Made by a program: the position numbers and the translations under genes
Assembly: GCA_954871525.1 (NCBI GenBank)
Contig: OX940871.1
Location: 20,769,086 to 20,833,085 of the forward strand
From: Parietaria judaica
Taxonomy: Eukaryota > Streptophyta > Magnoliopsida > Rosales > Urticaceae
Length of the DNA stretch: 64,000 bases
Direction: 5' to 3'
In this document: positions 1 to 10,045 of the stretch, one piece after another
How positions within the stretch are numbered: the stretch's first letter is position 1
How the letters are laid out: each line of letters begins with the position of its first letter
The notes under the pieces: model-generated
Told to the model about the DNA's origin: nothing
What the model saw: only the letters and a program-made list of their open reading frames with translations
Databases searched by the model: none

Positions 1-1171
1 ATAATGAATCAAACGTATTTATTGCTTACGAGAAAATAACTATGTGTAATATATGATTGCATGACTTTTATTAACGATGTTGGATAATCGTAATAACTCA
101 AGGAAAAACTAAATTTTACAAACATTAAAATCCTGAATAACTATAAACAAAACAAGAAAGAAAACAAATGTCTAGAAAAGCGAATGAAGTCATTTTTTCA
201 CGAATTCTAGGCGGTAAAATTAATTTATGATGAAAGTTACCTTATTTGTATATGAATTTATTATAACATAAAAAACTAATATTTAAATAAGGTCTTCGGT
301 ACAAATGGGTCTTCAGTACCGGTTCTCTAAATTGAAACCGAATACAGAAGACCCAATGCGGTCCAAATGGACCGAAGACCTTGTTTTATGGACCCGAACC
401 CTATTATTCGGTCTTTAGGGTCTTCGGTAATAAGGTTTTCGGTCCCACAATACGGTTTGGTTTTTTTGTGCACCCTAACTGGGATAATGATGAGCAGGCC
501 CGGCCCTTTCACAAAATTTCGAGCGATCGCTGCGGTCTTCACAATAAAATTAAAAATTATAGAAAAAAATTCTCAAAAATTTATCGTATCATATTATATC
601 TTAATATAAATGCCTCATAATAACTTAAACAAACTTAATAATATATTTTATTGTCTTATATCTCAAAAATTATAGAACCGAGCCTGATTATAAGCGTCTA
701 GGATAGATTAATAGCAAGCTAGATGTACCTTGTTCTTTTAGTTATCATTTTCATTTTCTTGTTATATTATTTATTAAAATATTGGTTTATGTTCCTTTCA
801 CGTATATCATTCACGATCTTATATTATACATACACATGATACACATACACATATATAATGATATTTTATGCTCTTACGATCAAACCATGGGAGAATTGGC
901 TGGTAATAGAGTCTGATTCAAACCAAGTTCTCGTCCATTAAAATTACATATAAATAAAATAAATAAACTACTTTAATGTGCTATATAATTTTTCAAATAT
1001 GTTAAGGAATTCGTTCGTTATGATCAACTGAAAACAAAGAATAACGTCAGTCTTGTTGAACTCCGTCATTAAGTTCCAGATGATAAGTATATATTTAGAA
1101 TATTCATAAAAACTTGTATACCTTCGACTAGTCAAGAGTTAATATATAATAAACTGACCAGCTCAATATAT

Positions 1172-1232
<61 letters not shown>

Positions 1233-1322
1233 TAATACTACAGAAATTGAATTTTGATTTCAACACAATGTTCCACTAGCAAACGCAAGTCCTTTTTTTC
1301 CTTTTCTTACTTTTTACGTACG

Positions 1323-1359
<37 letters not shown>

Positions 1360-1442
1360 GTATATATTGTATCATGTGTGGCCAGGTACAAGGAACCAAT
1401 ATTTTAATCCTAAATTTCGTAAGTATATCGTGAACTTTAAAC
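1..1442. other. AT-rich intergenic stretch with short repeats
   Basis: No gene is recognisable here. Bases 293-383 form an imperfect inverted repeat built on the motif AAGGTCTTCGGT and its complement, which looks like the decayed edge of a DNA transposon. Two (TA)n microsatellites lie at about 1174-1229 and 1323-1357. The remainder is AT-rich and featureless to me. Confidence 0.6.
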
Positions 1443-1450
1443 TTTGCGTG

Positions 1451-1915
1451 CAGTGGCGTAAGGCCAGACTTTCATTTCATGCGAAACACAAAACATATTT
1501 CAATCGTTTTTTTTTCTTCAGATATGTAAACAAACAAAAATCATAAACAACTCATTAAAGCGACTATAGACATATAAATAGAATATATTACTTTTCGAAG
1601 GCTAATAGAATAGATTTATCGAGTCAAGAAGGGAGAGAGAATGATAAAAGTCGAATCAAATCATAAATAATATTCCAATCACAGAGCATATATTTCAATC
1701 GTTTTTTTTTTCCAGATACGCAAACAAACAAAAATCATAAACAACTATATTAAAGCGAGTATATACATATAAATAGATAATATTACTGTTCGAAGGATAA
1801 TATAATATATATATCGAGGAAGGGAGAGAGAATGAGAAACGTCGAATGAAATCATGAATAATATTTTTTTGTCTATGCACATGCACTCACTGGTGCACAC
1901 GTAGCCCCGCCACTG
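1451..1915. mobile_element. hAT-type MITE with an internal tandem duplication
   Basis: The ends are inverted: the left begins CAGTGGCGTAAGGCC and the right ends in GGCGGGGCTACGTG-type sequence read on the other strand, both starting CAGTGGCG. The flanks TTTGCGTG (1443-1450) and TTTGCATG (1916-1923) are an 8-bp duplication with one mismatch, as expected for hAT insertion. There is no transposase, so the element is non-autonomous. Its interior is two direct copies of an approximately 190-bp unit, at about 1492-1680 and 1682-1868. Each has an oligo-T run, a block of CAAACAAACAAAAATCATAA and a GGGAGAGAGAATGA motif. The duplication makes up most of the element. Confidence 0.8.
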
Positions 1916-2222
1916 TTTGCATGAGATAGATGTTATATTATATTAATAAAAAAAAACTAAAGAGTTAAAGAAAAAGATCCATATATATATATATATATTG
2001 TGTAGTGTATTTCACGAGTTTCAACGAGTCTCATTATGTGAAAGACATTATCGAGCGCTAGCTATTGCGTCAATTTTGGTCTTTTTACCGACTTGTATAT
2101 ATGGTACATGAGCGATAATCTTAGAACTGCGATTAGATTAGAACTAAAAAAAGGCAGTATATATACGTCTACCATAATATATATAACTAATATTGTTTAA
2201 CTGAGGAAAGTCAATAACTATA

Positions 2223-3246
2223 GGGGTAATATTGGCAAAAGTAGCCAACTTGTTGTGTTTGTATCATTTATATGGCCAATGTGATTTAATCATGGCAATA
2301 GTATTCAAAGTTTGCTAATCGTTTCAATCACAAATTTCCATCCACTTAACTTTAACTTTGTTAGTCAAATAGTGACGTGGCTGCGTTGACAACCACGTTA
2401 TTTTTAATTATTTTTTTCTCTTTTTTTTTATTAAAATATCTTAATTTTTTTTTTCTTTAATGCGTAGGACCCACTCCCTTGTCCCTCTTTATTCTCACAA
2501 TGCTCGAGCGAACTCGTTACTCCTTCTCACGTTGAAAAAAAAAAATGAACCACAACCTGACTCAAATAATTCAATCATAACTGAAAAAATCAAATGGATC
2601 TCGGCCTAAAAAAGTAAACATAAGACCGACCCAAAATTCAAAAGGTTGGTCCAAAAAATTCGACCCTATTCGGCTGGAAAAAAAAATTTAATTCGAGTAC
2701 GGTTCAAAAAATCCATCCTAAGCGCAGCCCAAAAAACTCACGCAAGATAATCGTATCAAATATGTCACATAATTAATAGTAGTAATTTGATATAAATATT
2801 TATGTTAATCTACTACTAAAGACATGAAATCAATGTAGTGTAGTGGGATGGTCTGTGCCAAGCTTTCTTTTGGACGTGAGTCAAGCCTCATCAGGCTCAA
2901 GGTGTGAATTCGAGCCTCATCAGGCTCAAATTTTTAAATTGGTAAAGTGAGTAGGGGGATGACAGAGTGAGTCTCGCGTAAATAAAATATTATTAAATAA
3001 TAAATTCTAATATTATAATAAACAGAAAATAAAAAATGTAAAAATGACGTGGCTATCCACGTGGAACTCCACATAACGGTCAACGCAGCCATGTCACATT
3101 TTGACTAAAGGTGTTAATATTAAGTGGATGGAAATTTGTGATTGAAACGATTAGCAAACTTTGAATACTATTGCCAGGGTTAAATCGCATTGGCCATATA
3201 AATGATACAAACATAACAAGTTAGCTACTTTTGCCAATATTACCCC
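2223..3246. mobile_element. MULE-type inverted-repeat element, non-autonomous
   Basis: The left end (GGGGTAATATTGGCAAAAGT) and the right end are inverted copies. The arms run for roughly 170-200 bp on each side, about 2223-2400 and 3047-3246. The element is bounded by a perfect 9-bp target duplication, ATAACTATA, at 2214-2222 and 3247-3255. Nine-base duplications together with long terminal inverted repeats are characteristic of Mutator-like elements. No transposase is visible, so it depends on another element for movement. The middle (2400-3045) is AT-rich and holds a possible SINE-like insert around 2830-2995. Confidence 0.85.
2830..2995 (+). mobile_element. possible SINE-like insert
   Basis: TAGTGTAGTGG at about 2838 fits the pol III A-box pattern. 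GAGTCAAGCC and GAATTCGAGCC, about 38 and 67 bp further on, resemble B-boxes, and the second appears to be a local duplication of the first (both are followed by TCATCAGGCTCAA). This arrangement suggests a tRNA-derived SINE. I see no clear poly(A) tail or target duplication, so the call is tentative. It could also be tRNA-like sequence captured by the surrounding MULE-type element. Confidence 0.35.
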
Positions 3247-3255
3247 ATAACTATA

Positions 3256-4083
3256 AAAGATTAATTTGTCTGTGTTCTCCACTAATTAGAAGTGATATAT
3301 ATGACGATTCTGCATGCCGTTTTAATTGAACATGCATGTAGACTTTTATTGATTAGTTGACTTGGAAGAGAGAAAAGAAAAAGGGATTGAATAAGAAGGG
3401 CAATATATATATATAATTAAATAAATTAATAGTCGCCAAGCAAGAAGCGAACTAAAAGGTATTTTAAAAGATGATTGACTCAATTCAATGTCATTACTCA
3501 AAACGACAATCCGAAAAACAAAAAGTAAAGGAAAACAATCAATAAAATTCTAAATTAATAAGCTATATAGCGGGCCAAATTTATTTTTCAAATAATTATA
3601 CCTTTAAGTTTAACTAAATTTGTTTGGCTTCGTGATAAATATAAATAAGACCATTTGAGAGGTCTTGCGCTCAATATAGATAATAGTTTGGGAGTGCTAG
3701 ACCCCACTTACTTACATTATAGTTCCGCCCGAGCAATTTGCTTCCTAAACTTTATCTTTAGTAATAATGTGTCCTCTTATATTTTTAAGATAGTTTTTTT
3801 TTTAGTTATAATATTTTTTTTTTTTACATGTTGACAAAATGACAAAAGGTTTTTATAACTTGATTGTTACTCCGAGAGTATCTCATCAATTTTATTATTT
3901 GTCTCCATGCTTGTGGGACTTTCATTTCAACGGTCATTGAGCAGTAGTAAACATTGATTGTTCTGGTATCATAATCTTAGTATATTGATCTTATTTTGGA
4001 GTAAAGTGACAAAATTATCTTCAAATAAGTACGTATTGCAAACAATTTAATCTGCTTTTTTTTTTCTACTTATTAAGAACACA
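3256..4083. other. AT-rich intergenic stretch
   Basis: This stretch lies between two MULE-type elements. It has no reading frame resembling a known protein and no repeat structure beyond short T-runs (around 3786-3826). I see nothing further in it. Confidence 0.6.
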
Positions 4084-4366
4084 AACATTACAAGGGTTAA
4101 TGACAGATTAATGACGGTAAAAATACTTACAGTTTGGTCAAAGAACTTCTTGTTTACCCAAAGTTTAAAAGTGGTGGAAAAAGTACCCAAAGTCGCATTT
4201 GGGCGTTGACAAGTCCATTCTCGTAGCACATTTAACTTACCGTTAATTTTGGCCACGTGGACAAACGTGGGTTGCTGACAATGAAATTGCATTTTTTTGC
4301 CATGTGGACGAGCCCAATTAGGGGTTTAACTCGTTGTTTTGTCGTAAACGAGGTTGATGTGGGATC

Positions 4367-4497
4367 TATTAGCATTTAAAGTCCCTATGTTTTCTCCTAT
4401 TTGTTATTTAGTCCTTTTCTTTAGTATAACCTAAACATTATTGTATTATTGCCATTATTCCAAATACATCGACAGTTTCTCTCTTCTCTCTCTCACA
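4367..4497 (+). repeat. copia 5' LTR
   Basis: This is 131 bp, starts TATTAGC and ends CTCTCTCACA. It appears identical to 8864-8994. It is short for a copia LTR and ends in a CT-rich tract. The first dinucleotide is TA, not the usual TG, in both copies. Confidence 0.95.
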
Positions 4498-4510
4498 TGG
4501 TATCAGAGCC
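4498..4510 (+). other. primer-binding site, initiator tRNA-Met type
   Basis: TGGTATCAGAGCC follows the 5' LTR immediately. It is the standard primer site of plant copia elements, complementary to the 3' end of initiator methionine tRNA, from which minus-strand cDNA synthesis begins. Confidence 0.95.
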
Positions 4511-4713
4511 ATGAATCTTGAGGAAGATTGAATCTGTGTACTGTTCATCGCGCACTGTTCATCGCACTGTTCGGCACTGTTCATCGCGAATTTGGTATGC
4601 AATCTGGTGCTTCGATTTCTGTGATTTTGATGCCTAGGGTTTGTGGAATTTGGGGCTTTTGTTAGATTGGTCAATTTGTTGTTTGGATTTGGTTTGTTTG
4701 GTACTTGTTCGTC

Positions 4714-7700
4714 ATGGCTAGTCGAAAGGATGATTCGCTTCAGTCGATTAGCGCATAGTTAGATGGAAAGAACTATTCGTATTGGAGTTACGTGATGAAG
4801 AACTTTCTGAAGGGGAAATCTATGTGGGGGTATATTTCGGGTACTAAATTGCCGCCCACTGACAAGTCGAATGATTCTTATGACGCGCAACTGGAGATTT
4901 GGGAAGCCGACAATTCGAAAATCATCACATGGATAAACAATTCTGTGACTCATTCGATAGGCGTTCAATTGGCAAAATTTGAGACAGCAAAGCTTGTTTG
5001 GGAGCATCTTGAGAGATTGTATACTCAGTCTAATTTTGCTCGACGCTATCAATTGGAAACTGACATTCGGGCTCTCAAGCAAGATGATTCGTCGATCCAG
5101 GAATTCTACTATGCTATGTCTGCTTTATGGGATGAGTTGGCTCAGATCGAACCCGCCAATTTACGTTCAGTGGAGCCTTACATCCAATTCAGAGAGGAAC
5201 AACGTCTTGTTCAGTTCTTGATGGCGCTTCGAGATGACTACGAAGCTCTACGCGGGTCCATTTTACACCGGAGCCCTTTGCCTTCGGTTGACTCCGTTGT
5301 GAATGAATTGATGGCAGAAGAGATTCGGCTGAAGACTCGCACTGACAAACAGACTTCTTCAACGGCTGTTCCATCTGTTTTTGCTGCTTCCCCTCAGAGT
5401 TCATCTAGTAACCATCTGAGTCGCTCAAATACTCGTGTGGGCATAGATGAATGTGCGTTTTGTAAGCAAAAAGGGCATTGGAAGGGACAATGTCCTTTAT
5501 TGGTCAATAAAGGAAAACAGCCGCATCGACGCACGTCGTCGGTATCTCAGAAGCCTCCATGGAAAGCTACTAATCAAGCTTTTCAAACGAGTAGTGCTGA
5601 AGTGTCTACATCAGATCCATCGTTGATTGAGCAATTCCAAAAGTTTCTCGCCTCGCAACCTCAAGCCTTATCCGCTGCTTCCCCTGTCGGTTTGTCCTCT
5701 CTCAAAAACTCTGGTTCTTCAGGTATATCTTCTCCCACTTGGGTTCTTGATTCTGGTGCTACTGATCATATGTCCCCTGAGAAATCATGTTTTTCTTCGT
5801 TGTCTCCAAATTCATCCGTATCCATAACAACGGCTAATGGTAATCATATGCCATTGGTCGGTGTTGGTCCTATCCGTACACCCCACCTAAACCTTCCGCA
5901 TGCTTACTATATTCCGAATCTCACTTTGAATCTTGCTTCGGTTGGTAAATTGTGCGACTTTGACTATTTTGTCATCTTCACTAAATCTCATTGTTTTGTA
6001 CAGGATCCACATGCTCAGAAGCTGATTGGGACAGGCCATAGGGAAGGAGGTCTGTATGTGGTGGATGAACTTAAAGTGCCCGAGAGTGTTGCCGCTTCTA
6101 GTGTCGATTTGTCATCTTTTCGGTTGAGTCGTTCGTCTTCTGATTTTTACTTATGGCATTCTCGTTTGGGTCATGTTTCGGGATCTCGTTTAAAGTTTTT
6201 AGTTTCTACGGGTGTGTTGGGTAATTTGAAAACTCATGATGTGTCTGATTGTAGTGGTTGTAAACTTGCTAAATTTTCGGCATTACCATTTCCTAGAAGT
6301 TTATCTCAATCAACTGCACCTTTTGATCTCATTCACTCTGATGTATGGGGACCCTCCTCTTTGCCCACAAAAGGGGGTTCCCGTTATTATGTATCTTTCG
6401 TTGATGACTACACTCGTTACACTTGGGTTTACCTTATGAAACGTCGTTCTGAATTTCTGAATATATTTTATATGTTTCGAGCTCTTGTCAAAACCCAATA
6501 TTCGTCAGTCATAAAATGTTTCCGCTGTGATTTAGGAGGGGAATACACATCTCATGATTTTTCCAGGTTACTTAGCTCTGACGGAACTCTTCATCAGAGT
6601 TCATGTACCGATACCCCTCAACAAAATGGTGTAGCAGAACGAAAACATCGTCATATCATTGAAACTGCTCGATCACTTCTTTTATCATCTCAGGTTCCAG
6701 CTGTGTTTTGGGGAGAAGCTGTTCTGACCTCCGTTTATCTGATAAATAGAATTCCTACTTCACATAACTCAGGTTTGTCACCTTTTGAAAAGATTCATGG
6801 TCAGTCTCCTGATTATTCCGCATTACGTGTCTTTGGGTCAGCTTGTTTTGTGCTACGCCCTAGTGTTGAGCGTAGTAAATTGACTTCTCGATCTGTGTTG
6901 TGTGTTTTCTTGGGTTATGGGATTGGTCAAAAAGGATATCGTTGCTTTGATCCCATTGGTCAAAAATTGTATGTCTCTCGTCATGTATTCTTCCTTGAAC
7001 ATATTCCATACTTTTCGGTTCCAGAAAATTCCCATAATATGACAAAATCAGATCTAGTCAGTATTGATCCTTTTGATACTGATGAAGATCATCTCGAGCC
7101 TCCTGTTGCTCCATGTGATGAGGCAACAAACTCAGGTACTATTGTTCCCGCCACATATTCGCCTCCTCAACCAGTGGTCTCGCAATCAGCTCTAGAGAAT
7201 GTGGATCCTCCACCTCGCTCATCGAGTAGGGTCCGTAAGTCCACTAAACTCCCAGATTTTTCATATTCATGTTACTCTAGTTCCTTTGTGTCTTTCCTAA
7301 CATCTATTCATAAAATTTCTGAGCCCTCGTCCTATCGGGAAGCTGTTCTTGACCCTCTTTGGCAGAATGCTATGGATGAGGAACTTTTGGCACTGCGTCA
7401 AACACGTACTTGGGATTTGGTTTTGTTACCACCGGGAAAACGCACAATTGGTTCCCGATGGGTTTACAAGATCAAAACTAAGTCCGATGGATCCGTTGAA
7501 AGATACAAAGCTCGACTCGTTGCTAGGGGGTTTTCTCAGCAATATGGCATGGATTACGAAGAGACATTTGCTCCGGTTGCCAAAATGACTACAATTAGAA
7601 CTCTCATCGCTGTTGCTTCTGTTCGTGGGTGGAAAATCTCTCAGATGGACGTGAAAAATGCTTTTCTCAACGGTGATCTCCACGAAGAAGTTTATATGGA

Positions 7701-8850
7701 TCCGCCTCCCGGTGTCACTCACAAGGTTGGTGAAGTTTGCAAGCTTCGGAAAGCCCTCTACGGTCTCAAGCAGGCACCTCGTGCTTGGTTTGAGAAGTTC
7801 TCTACCGTGATCACATCACTTGGCTTCTCTCGTAGTCACCATGATTATGCTTTATTCATTAAGTGCACCGGAAAAGGTCGTATTCTTCTCTCTTTGTACG
7901 TTGATGATATGATTATTACTGGTGATGATGACGATGAGATTGAATGTCTCAAGATAAAGTTAGCTCGCTGCTTTGCTATGAAGGATTTGGGAATGCTACG
8001 GTACTTTCTGGGAATCGAGGTTGCTTCATCTCCGAAAGGATATATCTTATCTCAGTCAAAGTATATTGCTGATATATTTGAGCGTGCACAGCTTACAGAC
8101 AACAAAGTGGTGGATACTCCAATTGAAACCAACGCTCGATATGCTTTGACTGATGGAGTAGCTTTACCGGATCCTGCTTTGTATCGTGCCATTGTTGGTA
8201 GTTTGGTTTACCTAACTATTACGCGTCCCGATATTGCTCATGCCGTTCACGTGGTTAGTCAGTTTGTTGTGGCTCCTACTACAGTTCATTGGAGCGCTGT
8301 TCTTCGTATTCTTCGGTTTCTTCGAGGAACTCAATTTCAAAGCCTACTCCTATCGTCGAGCTCTTCATTGGGTCTTCGTGCGTATACCGATGCTGACTGG
8401 GCTGGCGATCCCACTGATCGCAAGTCAACCACGGGTTTCTGTATTTTCCTAGGCGATTCTCTTATATCGTGGAAGAGCAAGAAACAAGATGTTATCTCTC
8501 GGTCGTCCACAGAAGCGGAGTATCGAGCCATGGCATCTACGACATGTGAGATTGTTTGGTTGCGATGGTTACTTGCAGATATGGGTGTTAGCTCTCCTCA
8601 GCCCACTCCGTTGTTTTGCGACAATAAGAGTGCCATTCAGATTGCAAGGAATGCGGTGTTTCACGAACGTACGAAACACATTGAGATTGATTGTCATGTG
8701 GTCAGACATCACTTTCAATGTAACAACATCACATTGCCTTTTGTCTCTTCATCGGTTCAAATTGCCGATCTTTTCACCAAGGCGCTTTCATCTTCTCGTT
8801 TTCATTTTTTAGTTAGCAAACTCTCAATGCTTGTTGCTGTAGCATCGTGA
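4714..8850 (+). CDS. copia gag-pol polyprotein, interrupted by an early TAG
   Basis: The natural ATG is at 4714, but codon 15 is TAG (4756-4758). The frame then stays open to TGA at 8848-8850, and an internal ATG at 4792 still gives 1352 residues. Numbered from 4792, a CX2CX4HX4C zinc knuckle lies at 221-234 and the aspartic protease motif LDSGATDH has its Asp at 320. The integrase zinc domain begins near W455-H456, and the catalytic region spans D517 to E584. Reverse transcriptase carries YVDD with aspartates 1038-1039, and RNase H begins with TDADWAG at D1200. All key residues are present, so apart from the amber codon the protein looks competent. The TAG removes the N-terminal part of gag, so the copy may be non-autonomous. 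Confidence 0.95.
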
Positions 8851-8863
8851 GTTTGAGAGGCGG

Positions 8864-8994
8864 TATTAGCATTTAAAGTCCCTATGTTTTCTCCTATTTG
8901 TTATTTAGTCCTTTTCTTTAGTATAACCTAAACATTATTGTATTATTGCCATTATTCCAAATACATCGACAGTTTCTCTCTTCTCTCTCTCACA
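8864..8994 (+). repeat. copia 3' LTR
   Basis: This is 131 bp and identical by eye to 4367-4497. It follows the eroded polypurine tract GAGTTTGAGAGGCGG and is followed by the GGATC target duplication. Confidence 0.95.
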
Positions 8995-9215
8995 GGATCG
9001 TCCACGTGGCAAAAAAATGCTATGTCAGCAATCCACATTTGTTCACGTAGCCAGAGTTAAAAGTAAGTTAACTGCGTTACGAGAATGGAGTGGTCAACGC
9101 CCCAAATATGAGTTTGAGTACTTTTACCATCGCTTTTAGACTTTGAGTACATAGTACACGATGGGTTCTTTGACTAAACTTTAGATATTTTTTCCGTCAT
9201 TAACCCAACATTATA

Positions 9216-9734
9216 ATTTACATCTTCAATGAATTTTGCTTGGAGGAAGTCTATTATTCTCATGTCCATAATAGTGACTGTTGCCACTTAGTTTTCTCAT
9301 CTTGAAAGGCCTTAGTCAAAGTCAAACGAAAGACCTTGAATTATTAAAATAAATTAGCAACCACTATAATTATGACCACGTAATGTATATATAGATGAGA
9401 GTCGAAGCTTCTCTATTGTTGTTCCGTCGTCATAAAAAAAATTATTAAGTACAGATTGATATACTTTAAAAAGAAATCATTCTTACAAATCATATCAGGT
9501 ACTCTTAATATAATGTTTTTTTTAGAGAATATTGTAGTGTTTATTTAAGAGACCTATTACTAAAAACATCTATTGTTTCAAAAACATATAATAGAGGGGC
9601 TGTGAAGGATTTATTTTATATTAAACCATGACATAAAGGTCAAAAACATTCCTAAAATAAGCAATATTACTTGGCCAATTCGTTGCTGTATAATATATAT
9701 ATGTGTGTGTGTGGACTTTTTCCTGATTTTGCCA
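9216..9734. other. upstream region of the NAC gene
   Basis: This lies between the foldback element and the TATA box of the NAC gene. It is AT-rich and contains no recognisable gene or repeat. It presumably carries the NAC promoter, since the MULE/copia nest begins only about 600 bp upstream of the start codon. Confidence 0.5.
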
Positions 9735-9743
9735 CTATATATC
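9735..9743 (+). promoter_or_regulatory. probable TATA box of the NAC gene
   Basis: CTATATATC lies 62 bp upstream of the chosen ATG at 9805. The spacing leaves a short leader of a few tens of bases, which is usual for plant genes. This is inference from position and sequence only. Confidence 0.5.
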
Positions 9744-9804
9744 AGTGTCAACAAAGCTAATACAACAAGCTTTTGGAGATACAGTGTTAGAGAGAGCAGA
9801 AGTG

Positions 9805-10010
9805 ATGTCATCAATCGTCATGGAAAACCCTAATGATCATGACGATGAACTTCCTGGGTTTCGGTTTCATCCCACAGACGAAGAGCTTGTAGGGTTTTAT
9901 CTTCGAAGGAAGGTTGAGAACAAACCCATCTCCATGGACCTCATCAAATCAATTGACATCTACAAATACGATCCTTGGGATCTCCCAAGTATGATACTTC
10001 AATATTATAC

Positions 10011-10045
<35 letters not shown>

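Larger units (their letters stand above)
4367..8994 (+). mobile_element. Ty1/copia LTR retrotransposon, very recent insertion
   Basis: The element is 4628 bp with two LTRs of 131 bp that are identical by eye, and it is bounded by the 5-bp target duplication GGATC (4362-4366 and 8995-8999). The order is 5' LTR, primer-binding site matching initiator tRNA-Met, gag, protease, integrase, reverse transcriptase, RNase H, a purine-rich GAGTTTGAGAGGCGG tract and 3' LTR. Integrase before reverse transcriptase defines copia. Identical LTRs imply insertion too recent for substitutions to accumulate. The LTRs run TA...CA rather than TG...CA. The lineage within copia was not determined. Confidence 0.97.
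4093..9206. mobile_element. MULE-type foldback element, split by a copia insertion
   Basis: Bases about 4093-4312 and 9000-9206 are inverted copies of each other at roughly 80-85% identity, starting AGGGTTAATGACGG on the left and ending in its complement on the right. The flanking 9-mers are AACATTACA (4084-4092) and AACATTATA (9207-9215), with one mismatch. Removing the copia element and one of its 5-bp target duplications leaves an element of about 477 bp that is almost entirely inverted repeat. It encodes nothing. Its arms share the GTTGAC/GCCACGTGG flavour of the element at 2223-3246, so the two may be distant relatives. Confidence 0.8.

Noticed and set aside
890..950. Possible tRNA-like B box (GATTCAAACC)
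   Set aside because: No matching A box at proper spacing and no cloverleaf can be drawn.
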